A stretch of DNA of 64,000 bases from Proteus terrae (GTDB taxonomy: Bacteria > Pseudomonadota > Gammaproteobacteria > Enterobacterales > Enterobacteriaceae). Below are positions 52,758-60,709 of the stretch, piece by piece (the stretch's first letter is position 1; every line of letters begins with the position of its first letter). The stretch lies in NCBI RefSeq assembly GCF_003144325.1, contig NZ_PENS01000006.1, forward strand, positions 124,001-188,000. The letters run 5' to 3'. The notes below the pieces were generated by a model. It saw only the letters and a program-made list of their open reading frames with translations, did no database searches and was not told where the DNA came from. The position numbers and the translations under genes were made by a program.

Positions 52758-52940
52758 TTATTTGCTCTCATGTTGATAGCAACATGATGTTTTCCCAGAT
52801 GATTTTTCTTCTTGAATCGGTGGGCAAGTTACTGTTCCATAAGAACAAAACACACAACAATCGCCTTCAAGGGGGTTTAATAGAGTATGACAATACGGGC
52901 AAGTGATTTCTGACATCAAGTTAATCTGATTATTTGACAT
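52758..52940 (-). CDS. Small Cys-rich protein with GDCCVFCSYG motif
   Basis: About 60 residues. It contains two cysteine pairs, ITCPYCHTLL and GDCCVFCSYGTVTCPPIQ, and ends CCYQHESK, a zinc-ribbon-like layout. Similar GDCCVFCSYG proteins of enterobacteria are of unknown function; this recollection is from memory. ATG 52940 with GTGGAA upstream is my choice; an ATG at 52913 (MSEITCPYC) is also possible. Confidence 0.7.
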   Translation of the reverse strand: MSNNQINLMSEITCPYCHTLLNPLEGDCCVFCSYGTVTCPPIQEEKSSGKTSCCYQHESK

Positions 52941-53022
52941 TTTATTTCCACAAAAATTTATAAACATCGTTTTTTTATTTATAATACGCTATTTTCATTT
53001 CTTCAATAGCGTATTAAATCAA

Positions 53023-53598
53023 TCATTTATTTATGACTTGCTGATTAAATACTTGCTGTTTTATTGCGGAAATATCAACTTCTTCTAAGTATTGAACAAT
53101 ATTAGGAAAAAAGAGTTCATGATAGCCGTATTCTTTTTTTCTTAATTCAGCGATTGCCTGCTCTTTTGTCCAATTCTCAAAGATTAACCGATACATTGCT
53201 ATAATAGTTCCTGTGCGATCACTACCATGCCAACAATGCACTAACACAGGATCAGGCGTGCTATTTATTTTACGTAATACCTCAATAACGTCCTTATCAG
53301 TAATTCTACCCGCATTCATTTTTACGTGAAAAGTTTCTAGTTGCGTACCTTTTACATCATCACTATCACTATGATATTCACGTAAGTTAATAATCGTCTT
53401 GATACCTTGGGCTTCTAACCATTTCATTTCACCGGGTGTTGGTTGTCCTGAACGATAAACTTTTTCTGAAGCTTGATAAAAATTTTCAGGAGGTACGAGG
53501 ACATCAGTAGGCCTAGAATTACACCCCACCAGCAGAAAAAAATAAGTAATAAATAAAAACTTTAAATATCGAATATCATTAATTGATTTTATATCCAT
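53023..53598 (-). CDS. Lipoprotein dual-specificity/tyrosine phosphatase-like protein
   Basis: 191 residues. The N-terminus has a hydrophobic stretch (LKFLFITYFFLLVGC) with lipobox LVGC, so the enzyme is probably anchored outside the cytoplasm. The phosphatase domain has the CX5R loop VHCWHGSDRTGTIIAMYR with Cys and Arg intact, and an upstream Asp-rich loop REYHSDSDDV. YRSGQPTPGEMKWLEAQGIK is typical of the DSP-like tyrosine phosphatase group found in gamma-proteobacteria. Substrate unknown. Confidence 0.85.
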   Translation of the reverse strand: MDIKSINDIRYLKFLFITYFFLLVGCNSRPTDVLVPPENFYQASEKVYRSGQPTPGEMKWLEAQGIKTIINLREYHSDSDDVKGTQLETFHVKMNAGRITDKDVIEVLRKINSTPDPVLVHCWHGSDRTGTIIAMYRLIFENWTKEQAIAELRKKEYGYHELFFPNIVQYLEEVDISAIKQQVFNQQVINK

Positions 53599-53718
53599 AT
53601 AAAAACCTAAATTTATTACTGGTTATTGAATGAGGAAGCAAAATAATAGCGATAATAGCGTGGATTGATAAACACTGCTCTAGGAATAATTTCTAAATTT
53701 ATAAAATAGGTAATAGAT

Positions 53719-53732
53719 AGCGTTCCCTACAG
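53719..53732. repeat. att-like core, left copy
   Basis: AGCGTTCCCTACAG, identical to 56866-56879. On the minus strand it reads as the end of a tRNA-Arg T-stem plus acceptor strand. With the right copy it brackets the bacteriocin cassette. Confidence 0.6.
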
Positions 53733-53920
53733 ACTTCACAAACAATGGAATTGATATTGATTTATATGTGGAAATTATAGAATTTAAAATATTTTACCCA
53801 ATCAAGAAAAGTGAAGTTAATTTGTAGATCGAACCTGTGAGAAAGGTGATACTTTTATACCCTCCCTTCATTTTTAATCCCCCTCCTCGCTATACTCTCC
53901 AAAAACTAACTGGATCCGAT

Positions 53921-54122
53921 ATGAACTTAGCTAATCTAACTCAAGAAGAAAAAGACAAGATTAATGTCGATTTAGCCACAAGTGGTGTCGCATATAGAAT
54001 GTCTAAACATGCCAGTCGTTGCGTCCGAAGTTGAACAACAACAACAACAACAACAACAACAACTGGCACATTTGAGAACGTACTTTAATGAGAAAATAAA
54101 AAATCCATCGAAATGGATTTAA
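53921..54122 (+). pseudogene. Frameshifted small gene with a CAA (polyGln) tract
   Basis: Frame 1 from ATG 53921 reads MNLANLTQEEKDKINVDLAT and goes on to SGVAYR; it then loses phase and stops at 54034. A second frame picks up at 54003-54009 as LNMPVVASEVE, followed by nine CAA codons (54036-54062) and LAHLRTYFNEKIKNPSKWI, ending at 54122. The two halves join naturally with a two-base deletion near 53999, which suggests a small intact family (about 65-70 residues). The CAA tract is a triplet repeat and does not alter frame. Function unknown; it may lack product now. Confidence 0.6.
54102..54121 (-). terminator. Terminator of the bacteriocin-immunity operon
   Basis: Stem AAATCCAT/ATGGATTT with a CGAA loop; on the minus strand it is followed by a T run. 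It lies directly after the immunity gene stop and inside the end of the broken plus-strand gene. Confidence 0.85.
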
Positions 54123-54124
54123 AT

Positions 54125-54388
54125 CTATTTAATTCCGTATTTTTTTTGAGTAACAAATTTAGGCTCTTTCCAATTAGGACCTTTAATTGTTAGCCCCTTC
54201 TTATCTTTAGCTAATTTACCTTCCTGTAAAAGCTTACCCATTGTTTTTATAAGTATAGCTTTTTCAACAACTTCAAATTTATATCTCACATAACAACGAT
54301 CAATGCTTGGGTACGTCGTTTTTGGGGCAAAATATAGAAGCACATCTTCTACGCTTTCGTTTTTATAAATACTTTCAACATCAATCAT
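54125..54388 (-). CDS. Bacteriocin immunity protein (predicted)
   Basis: 87-residue cytosolic protein whose ATG overlaps the toxin stop codon (TAATG), with GGAG before it. It contains no signal or membrane segment and is Lys-rich (predicted basic), with marks such as LLYFAPKTTYPSIDRCYVRYK. Position, size and coupling are those of immunity proteins of nuclease colicins and S-pyocins, which bind and block the toxin domain. I do not recognise a named family, so the call rests on context. Confidence 0.75.
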   Translation of the reverse strand: MIDVESIYKNESVEDVLLYFAPKTTYPSIDRCYVRYKFEVVEKAILIKTMGKLLQEGKLAKDKKGLTIKGPNWKEPKFVTQKKYGIK

Positions 54389-56247
54389 TATCTTATCTCC
54401 TGAGATTTATCATATGCTTCGATAGCCTCTGGTGTATATAAAGGCTGCGTCCGTTCATTGATATTATAATCTTCTAGTGTCTCTGTATGAGTATTATTCC
54501 AAACCTCATCAATATTATTCGGAACCTCGCCATCTTTAATACCTAAATTACGATACCGTTCCAATTCTCTAATTTCATGTGTATAAAACCGCTTGTCAAT
54601 ATCAGTAGCTTTTATTTCACCACGCAATATTTTTTCCAGTCGATCAATCATTTCCTTGTTATCAGCTGACTCACCAAAACGCTCTGTGTGTAATTTTACT
54701 TTATCAACGCCATCACGATCGATTTTTACATCTTTCCAATCTAAATCTTTAATTGGTCCACCCGCTTTATCTTTATTAAATTCACGGCCACTAGATTTTC
54801 CTTTGGTATTTACCTCACCATAAGCACCCAATTTTTTCTCTATATCCTCGACCTTATCCTCAGCAGCTTTTTTCTTTTCTTCTGCTTTTTTTCGTGATTC
54901 AAGAATGGGAGCCAGTTTTTTCTTTGCATCTTCGATTTGAGCGTGGGTTTTTAAAATTGAATCACCAAGAAAACTTAAAATTACTACAACTTCAAATAAT
55001 TTAGCTCCTTTAAATTGATTTTTATATTTTAATGATATAATACTCGCAAAATTTTCTTCTTTATTCAAAATGGCTTTTAATAGCTCAGGATCATCAAATT
55101 TGACATCTTTATATTCTTTACCATCCATTTTATAAATAAGAGGATTTTTAACAGGATCGGCTAATGCTAAACCTTCTGGCGTAGCTTTGAGTTTATTAAT
55201 AACAGCAACTTGAGCATGATATTGTTTATCAATATTAGCTAATCTTTTCTTTGCTTCTTCAAGTTCTAATAATGCGGCTTCTAAAGGATATAGAGTCGAC
55301 CATTCAGCCCATTCTTTTTCCACTATTTGCTTTTCATTATTTATATCAATAACGTCGATAATAGAGACATAAAGAGCTTCATGCTTTCCACCAAAATCAA
55401 CAATCGCATGATGAGTCTTTAATTTGGATGAAGGGATATAGTATCCAACGTTAGGCTTGGAATTAATGACTACTTGTTTGTTTTTATCCGCTTTATTTTC
55501 AGAAACGCTAATACGCACTGGCTTTGCGCCTGCAATAATAGGAGCGGTATAAACATTTGGTGTGTTTGTTGCTGTTGCTTTTACGATTGGAATACTAATA
55601 GCCTGACCCGTTGATACAATGGTTCGTTGCTTTCCAGTATTCTTATCTAAAGCAGACATAACCTGAGTATGTATACTTAATGATGTTTTTTTACCAATGT
55701 TGCTAATTTGATTAGTAACAATATCAGCAGGCATGGTTGTAACTTTACGAGCTTTATTTCTATCAAAAATATCTCTGTCTAAAACACCGTATTTTTCCAG
55801 CAGAGCCATTTCAGCTTGAGTAGACATAATATTACTACTTGGCCACACTCCTTCGATTGCAATTCCGACACCTGTAACTCTAGCCAGTTTTGGAGCAACA
55901 GAAATTGCTTCTAATGTGCTAGCTTTTAACGCTGTCAATGACTTAGAAAAGACACTCTTAATATTAGCGGAAACAAATGGACTTGATCTAAAACTAAGAA
56001 CACCTTGATAGGTAAGGAAACCTAAAGCAGGGAGGCCAGCTGATGCCATTACTAACTTTTCAGGATATTGGTTTAAATCAATATCAGAGGCATCTTGAAT
56101 ATCTCTTTCTCTTTCGTTTCTGTCTCGATCTTCATTGTCATTATCTGTGTAATTTGAATTATCATCTTCATCATAATCATAGTAATCATGACTACTGACG
56201 CCATCGGTTATTTCAATCCGAATATCTCTATCTTCATTATCACTCAT
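54388..56247 (-). CDS. S-type pyocin/colicin-like bacteriocin
   Basis: 619 residues, no signal peptide. Residues 1-55 are a strongly acidic, Asp/Asn/Tyr-rich unstructured segment, where colicins carry their translocation motifs. Residues about 190-300 resemble the Pyocin_S translocation domain (TPNVYTAPIIAGAKPVRISV). A coiled-coil-rich part (about 310-470) may be the receptor-binding hairpin. The C-terminal 110 residues, with DKVKLHTERFGESADNKEMI and YTHEIRELERYRNLG, look like a polymorphic toxin domain shared with CdiA/Rhs-type proteins; activity unknown, nuclease likely. It is under a LexA box; its immunity gene follows. Proteus bacteriocins are called proticins; whether this is one is open. 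Confidence 0.82.
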   Translation of the reverse strand: MSDNEDRDIRIEITDGVSSHDYYDYDEDDNSNYTDNDNEDRDRNERERDIQDASDIDLNQYPEKLVMASAGLPALGFLTYQGVLSFRSSPFVSANIKSVFSKSLTALKASTLEAISVAPKLARVTGVGIAIEGVWPSSNIMSTQAEMALLEKYGVLDRDIFDRNKARKVTTMPADIVTNQISNIGKKTSLSIHTQVMSALDKNTGKQRTIVSTGQAISIPIVKATATNTPNVYTAPIIAGAKPVRISVSENKADKNKQVVINSKPNVGYYIPSSKLKTHHAIVDFGGKHEALYVSIIDVIDINNEKQIVEKEWAEWSTLYPLEAALLELEEAKKRLANIDKQYHAQVAVINKLKATPEGLALADPVKNPLIYKMDGKEYKDVKFDDPELLKAILNKEENFASIISLKYKNQFKGAKLFEVVVILSFLGDSILKTHAQIEDAKKKLAPILESRKKAEEKKKAAEDKVEDIEKKLGAYGEVNTKGKSSGREFNKDKAGGPIKDLDWKDVKIDRDGVDKVKLHTERFGESADNKEMIDRLEKILRGEIKATDIDKRFYTHEIRELERYRNLGIKDGEVPNNIDEVWNNTHTETLEDYNINERTQPLYTPEAIEAYDKSQEIR

Positions 56248-56281
56248 ATAAATTCCTTTTTATATTTAACAGCACACAATC

Positions 56282-56299
56282 ACTGTATACAAATACAGT
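56282..56299. promoter_or_regulatory. LexA (SOS) box of the bacteriocin operon
   Basis: ACTGTATACAAATACAGT: a perfect CTG-N10-CAG with AT-rich centre, the classical LexA operator. It lies 35 bases upstream of the bacteriocin start, overlapping the likely promoter. Colicin and pyocin genes are usually SOS-induced. AAGGA precedes the ATG. Confidence 0.93.
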
Positions 56300-56469
56300 G
56301 CATTCAATAATAATTGCAAAACAATCGTCTGATTTCGGCTATAGTCGGAATAGTTACGGATACCTTCTTTCACCTTAGATGAGTTAATCCTGAGCAGCCA
56401 ACCATTTAATTTCTTTAATGCCATACATAAAATATTACGTAATTCTTTATCTATAACGACCATATTCAT

Positions 56470-56866
56470 ATGAACAAAGTTGTATTTATTATTGTTTTTA
56501 TTGATTTTTTTGATTTAATCAACCAACTCATACCAAGATTTTCTACAATCGACTTCATTGCTACATAAACAATACTTTCTACCATCGCAGTAATTATTTA
56601 TTGTCCATGAAATTGAATGTTTGATGTGTTACCGACACAAATAGATACCACCAGAGCCCTTATACGGTTTATCTTTTGCTTTAAATGATGATGTCTGCTT
56701 TACAGTTAACATTTTGGGTAAAATCTCGCTGGAGAAAAAATTTATCCAATAAAGATAGAAGTTTTCCAACGAACTAATAAGAACCACAACGGAAAGGAAA
56801 TTATTGTGTATATTGAATTTTGTGGGATTTTACGAACAAAGGCGAACTAATGCGAATGGATTCAGA
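56470..56866. other. Intergenic stretch between the bacteriocin promoter and the satellite att site
   Basis: AT-rich, no convincing gene. A weak open frame on the minus strand (56266-56469) runs into the LexA box and is rejected. The stretch ends at the att-like sequence. Confidence 0.5.
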
Positions 56867-56888
56867 GCGTTCCCTACAGGAATCGAAC
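56867..56888 (-). repeat. att site: tRNA-Arg 3'-end fragment at the satellite boundary
   Basis: On the minus strand: GTTCGATTCCTGTAGGGAAC plus GC. This is a T-loop, T-stem 3' strand and acceptor 3' strand, very like the 3' end of E. coli argW (tRNA-Arg CCU). The rest of a tRNA is absent, as expected for the distal att site of a tRNA-targeting element. Orientation puts the intact tRNA and integrase to the right, beyond the window. Confidence 0.7.
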
Positions 56889-57082
56889 AATATAAATAAC
56901 ACATTGAATTAAAAAACCATTAAAAAAACATAAAATATACCTACACACAAAACTACACACAAAAAACTCTCTAGAGTTAGTAAACTTATTTTAAAATCAC
57001 ACAATATAATTTACAATTCCTTACAATGAATAAAAAATCAATAATTTTAAGATAATAAACACTTTTTATTTTAATTCACCAA

Positions 57083-57772
57083 TATTGAATAATATTTATC
57101 ATTATTTGCGATCATATGATTTTTTTTATGCAAAAAAGTGAGTAATTTTAGCTACTTTACCCCTTCTGATTTCTATGCAAAGATTATTTCATCCAACAAG
57201 ATGCAATAACATTTAAGAAACAACAAAGATATCCAAACTAGTATTAGGAAAACCATAAAATGGTTACAACCACTAAATTTACATTTTTTTACAAAGTAAT
57301 TTTATTCACAAAGTTTACATAAATACCCGATTATTAATTTAATCCAGTAGTATTCAGTTTTATTCAGTCTTATTCGTGAAATCATCGTTTTCTTTATGCA
57401 AGAATAGATGATTTGATTATAGTTTGAGCTACTTTACCCTTAGGTAGTTATATGCAAATATTGTTTTATCCAAAGAGATGCAATAGCGTTTAATAAAATT
57501 TAGCAATGTCTGATTTAATTTTTAAAAGTCATAACTTAGCACATGATTTTTTTACATTTATTTACAAACAAATAAATATGCATATTTATTAGCATAAATA
57601 AACAACGGTTAACTAAGGTTAACACTATTTGGTTCTATTTAGCTCTATTTGTATCTTTGGCAATTTTTTTATTCGTAAAAAAACTATTTCACGATATTTT
57701 TAACGGGTTTACCATTTACTGATTATATGTAAACATCACCTCATTCAATGAGATGTAATAATATTCAACAAA
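57083..57772. repeat. Three ~275-bp imperfect repeat units with 10-bp iterons
   Basis: Each unit has three tandem 10-base elements of type TATTYRGTYT (57083-57112, 57351-57380, 57626-57655), and about 75-80 bases later a 66-base block that aligns without gaps (57156-57221, 57433-57498, 57707-57772; TTTACC at base 1, TATGCAAA at base 19, AGATGCAATA around base 38-48). Unit spacing is 268-277 bases. The region holds no gene and ends just before alpA. Ten-base phasing would give bent DNA or one-sided protein binding. Confidence 0.75.
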
Positions 57773-57808
57773 ATACAATAACGTCTAATTTTATATCAAG
57801 GAAAAGCC

Positions 57809-58039
57809 ATGAGCTTATTATCTGAGGGTAGCCTTCACCCTAAAAAAAGTCGGCTAATAAGGATGCCAGATGTTATTTCACTAACAGGCTTATCTCGTTC
57901 TTCTATTTATTTCAAAATGAAGAAGAAAGAATTCCCACCAAAAATACAAATAGGAGAGCGATCTATCGCTTGGCTTGAAGCAGATATATATGAGTGGATT
58001 AATGATAAATTAACAAAAGGAAAAAATAATGATAAATGA
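57809..58039 (+). CDS. AlpA/Vis-family regulator
   Basis: 76-residue DNA-binding protein of the AlpA family, like P4 Vis. The winged-helix-like motif runs RMPDVISLTGLSRSSIYFKM with the following KEFPPKIQIGERSIAWLEAD (about residues 18-63). Such proteins act as excisionase or promoter regulators in P4-type elements. AAGGA precedes the ATG. It overlaps the next gene by 11 bases. Confidence 0.92.
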   Translation: MSLLSEGSLHPKKSRLIRMPDVISLTGLSRSSIYFKMKKKEFPPKIQIGERSIAWLEADIYEWINDKLTKGKNNDK

Positions 58040-58886
58040 AATAAAGTTTTATAAAGATGAAAACTTACACGCCATTGAAAATTATAAAGCCATACCATTT
58101 AATAAAGATTACAAAGACAATGGCTTTATTATCCGTGTTATTGAGTTATTTAAGTTTGCTCAAATTAAAAAACAATTAACACGACTCCAAGAACTTACAG
58201 GATTAACCATAGATAATATTGAACCTTCATTAGAAGAAATTATTGCCCTAATTGAACGCGGAAAGATTATTTCAGAACAAAAAGGCAAGGTGGTTGATGA
58301 GTTAACACAAGAATTTTCTGTCGCCCAACAAATGGTTCTAATGGCAGAAGATGGAAAAACTCAAAAACCGTCTAATGTTCCATCATGGCGCGCATGGAGA
58401 ACTGATTTATTAGCAAGGGAAAGTCGTTGTGAGAGTAATCTTGAAGATGCAAAAGAAAAACTGCTCGAATTCAATAGTATTTTTGGGTTATTGAAAATAA
58501 TTATGTCTACATTACCTAATGATACGGTAACAAAAATAAACAAAAAATTAATTAGTCTTATTCCAAACGAAGAGTATAAATCTTACAAGTTTGAATCTCG
58601 TTTAAGAAAAGCTGAGTATTGGGATTATAAAGAACCATTCAATTATATTGATGTTGAATTTGATAAATTAAAAAAGAACATCTCACATATTATTAATATG
58701 TGTACACCTTCTAACGACAGTTATGTATTACGTCAGTGGGAAAATCAACGAAGTGTTGAGTTGTATCAATATTATTACGCTCAGTCAGATTGGAATATAA
58801 AAGCTATTTTTAGCGCCAAGGAATATGTGAGTTATATTTTAGCTCAAGAAAAAGAAATAAATCATAAAATGTATTTGATGTCTTAA
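58029..58886 (+). CDS. Unknown helical protein of the satellite (possible Sid-like size determinant)
   Basis: 285 residues, almost wholly alpha-helical and charged, with coiled-coil potential at about 45-75 and 100-160 (ERGKIISEQKGKVVDELTQE, ARESRCESNLEDAKEKLLEF). No recognised domain. It sits between alpA and a capsid gene, and a short region (PSWRAWRTDLLARE) recalls a similar stretch in P4 Sid, the external scaffold that makes small capsids. That link is a weak inference from memory; it could also be a structural or scaffold protein of another kind. Confidence 0.6.
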   Translation: MINEIKFYKDENLHAIENYKAIPFNKDYKDNGFIIRVIELFKFAQIKKQLTRLQELTGLTIDNIEPSLEEIIALIERGKIISEQKGKVVDELTQEFSVAQQMVLMAEDGKTQKPSNVPSWRAWRTDLLARESRCESNLEDAKEKLLEFNSIFGLLKIIMSTLPNDTVTKINKKLISLIPNEEYKSYKFESRLRKAEYWDYKEPFNYIDVEFDKLKKNISHIINMCTPSNDSYVLRQWENQRSVELYQYYYAQSDWNIKAIFSAKEYVSYILAQEKEINHKMYLMS

Positions 58887-58915
58887 TCTATTATTTAAAA
58901 ATAAGGAAATTAATT

Positions 58916-59929
58916 ATGTCTATTATTGTACCTCAAGGCGCAAGGGTTTTTCATGAGAATTTTACCCGAGGTGTCAAATATACCCTTTCAGGTCGTTATT
59001 TTTCATTATCAGAACCATCAACAAATTTAATACGTGTGGCGTTGATGGATTCTAATTGGTTAATTAAGCAATTAACTGTTGCCGATGTAGATGAAGAAAA
59101 AGGGGATACTGTTAATTTAGGGGATAACTCACTGCATACAGGGAGAGAACTGGAAGGACGTTTCTATAAAAATATTGATTTTAATGGTACGCCTTTTACG
59201 TTAGAAGAAACAGATACTTGCTGTTCGTTAACATACCAACAATTATCCCTAATTTGTAATAGTGGCAGTGGGGATGATGACCATGTCAATAAAACCATGT
59301 CCGACTATATGTCAAAAGCGATTGCTTTAGATATGTTACGCATTGGCTTTAATGGGTACTTTCGTAATTATCCAACTAACCCGCAAAAATTCCCTAAAGG
59401 GCAAGATGTCAATATCGGTTGGCATGCAATTGCTAAAGCGACTAATGAAGGCGCTCAAATTATTACTGACAAAATGACATTAGGTAAGGATGGAAAATTT
59501 CCTAATTTAGATGCGTTGGTGAATTACCTTATTATGCAAAAAATTCCCGAAGAATACCGCGAAGACCCGCGCTTAGTGGTGCTTGTAGGCGCTGAATTAG
59601 CAGGCATGTATCGGACTTCTTTATTTAATGGTTCTAACAGTCCATCCGATTTAAATGCCAGTCAAAAAATGCTTAGTTCTATAGCAGGTCGCCTGGCTAT
59701 TGTTCCTCCCTTTATGCCTGGGCGACGCATTGTTGTCACCACGCTCGATAATTTGCATATCTACACACAAAAAGGAACCCGTTTATTTAGAGCCGAATTT
59801 GTCGGGGAACGTAAAGTCTATGAGCATAGTTATTTACGTCAGGAGGGTTATGGCTTAGGTGATATCAATTTATATGCTGCGGTTGATGAAAGTGCCATTG
59901 AGATTGAAGAGGGAGTCTATTCCTTATGA
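58916..59929 (+). CDS. P2 gpN-like major capsid protein
   Basis: 337 residues. Several stretches parallel phage P2 gpN: ALDMLRIGFNGYF (P2 SLDFIMAGFNGVK), DVNIGWHAIAKATNEGAQII (P2 DVAVGWLQKYR...), LDALVNYLIMQKIPEEYRED and PRLVVLVGAELAG (P2 LDALV...EPWYQEDPDLVVIVG), and LDNLHIYTQKGTRLFRAE. Length is close to P2 gpN (357). It would build an HK97-fold icosahedral shell. P4 itself lacks a capsid gene and takes gpN from P2. It is followed by a gpO-like protease whose start overlaps its stop (ATGAG), so they are coupled. Confidence 0.85.
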   Translation: MSIIVPQGARVFHENFTRGVKYTLSGRYFSLSEPSTNLIRVALMDSNWLIKQLTVADVDEEKGDTVNLGDNSLHTGRELEGRFYKNIDFNGTPFTLEETDTCCSLTYQQLSLICNSGSGDDDHVNKTMSDYMSKAIALDMLRIGFNGYFRNYPTNPQKFPKGQDVNIGWHAIAKATNEGAQIITDKMTLGKDGKFPNLDALVNYLIMQKIPEEYREDPRLVVLVGAELAGMYRTSLFNGSNSPSDLNASQKMLSSIAGRLAIVPPFMPGRRIVVTTLDNLHIYTQKGTRLFRAEFVGERKVYEHSYLRQEGYGLGDINLYAAVDESAIEIEEGVYSL

Positions 59930-60456
59930 GTGATAACGAAGAGTCACAACTTACTACGGTGTGGCTTTGTATTGCTACATCAGGACAGACGCTTGATGGT
60001 CGTTTTATAAAACCTGAATGGCTCTTTGCTATGGCGCAACATTACGATCCTGCCTACTACACAGCATTAATCTGGGAAGAGCATAATCGTAAACTCGATA
60101 ACTTAGGGGAAGTATTAGCCCTGAAAATAGAACAAACAGACGGTGAAACAAAGCTGTATGCACGTTTAAGACCGAATATCAAACTACTTCAATATAACGC
60201 ACAAGGACAAAAACTCTTTTGCTCAATTGAAGTGGAAAAAGATTTTCAAGGCAAAGGAATTTACTACTTAGGAGGGCTGGCGGTTACAGATGATCCATCC
60301 AGTGTAGGAACAAATCGCCTCGATTTTAGTATTAATCGTACGCACTTTTCACGAAGAAAACGTGAATTAAGTTTAAGTTCACCCACTGCGTTTAATTTAA
60401 AGAAAGGATTAACTCAATCTAAAAACCTCTGGTTTTCCGCTATCTCCGCGGGTTAA
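59926..60456 (+). CDS. P2 gpO-like capsid protease, protease half only
   Basis: 176 residues matching the N-terminal protease half of P2 gpO: DGRFIKPEWL (P2 DGRVIS), the WEEHNRK His region, KLFCSIEVEKDF (Ser) and YLGGLAVTDDPSSVGTNRLD (P2 YLVGLAVTDDPASLGTEYLE). The likely catalytic triad is Asp24, His53, Ser100. The C-terminal scaffold half of P2 gpO (284 residues) is missing, so scaffolding must come from another protein, perhaps the 285-residue protein upstream or a helper phage. The order N-then-O is the reverse of P2. Confidence 0.82.
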   Translation: MSDNEESQLTTVWLCIATSGQTLDGRFIKPEWLFAMAQHYDPAYYTALIWEEHNRKLDNLGEVLALKIEQTDGETKLYARLRPNIKLLQYNAQGQKLFCSIEVEKDFQGKGIYYLGGLAVTDDPSSVGTNRLDFSINRTHFSRRKRELSLSSPTAFNLKKGLTQSKNLWFSAISAG

Positions 60457-60462
60457 TGCTAT

Positions 60463-60490
60463 GCCCAGTTTTGGCTGGGCTTTTCATTTT
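60463..60490 (+). terminator. Terminator after the capsid/protease genes
   Basis: Stem GCCCAG/CTGGGC with a six-base loop followed by a T-rich run (TTTTCATTTT), six bases after the protease stop. Confidence 0.88.
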
Positions 60491-60526
60491 ATCCCCTATT
60501 CAACTTTTTTAAGGATAATAAAAGTG

Positions 60527-60556
60527 TTGCATACCTTTAAATGGATGGGCTATATT
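60527..60556 (+). promoter_or_regulatory. Predicted early promoter (PLE-like)
   Basis: TTGCAT (60527-60532) and TATATT (60551-60556) spaced by 18 bases form a good sigma-70 promoter, with a start expected near 60563. It lies right after the terminator and before the CI-like leader, the place of P4 PLE. Confidence 0.72.
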
Positions 60557-60603
60557 GTTGACGCGTTAGCAAAATCTAACGTCAGGCGTGGAAACCTGAA
60601 AAT

Positions 60604-60641
60604 GTACAAGGCGACAATAGACGCCACATGCGTCTTTTTTT
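60604..60641 (+). promoter_or_regulatory. seqA-like site and leader attenuator
   Basis: GTACAAGG at 60604-60611 is complementary to the loop of the CI-like hairpin downstream. Right after it is an intrinsic terminator: AGACGC-CACAT-GCGTCT and seven T (60619-60641). This looks like a P4-type attenuator whose use is set by pairing of the antisense RNA with the nascent leader. Confidence 0.72.
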
Positions 60642-60709
60642 ATGTCGTTGATAATGCCTACCTTATGGCGAATTGCGCCTATACAGATTCTATGGTGGCG
60701 TTATTGGAG

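Noticed and set aside
53837-53920. N-terminal extension of the broken small gene
   Set aside because: The sequence is Pro/aromatic-rich without a family match, while ATG 53921 begins the recognisable MNLANLTQEEK segment.
56266-56469. 67-codon minus-strand frame just upstream of the bacteriocin
   Set aside because: It ends 18 bases before the bacteriocin start and runs through the LexA box and promoter, has no recognisable sequence, and does not look like a lysis lipoprotein.
56867-56888. A complete tRNA gene
   Set aside because: Only the T-loop, T-stem 3' strand and acceptor 3' strand are present; no anticodon or D-arm precedes them on the minus strand.
58029-58886. Naming the helical satellite protein as P4 Sid
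   Set aside because: The similarity is too short and from memory; kept as a positional hypothesis only.
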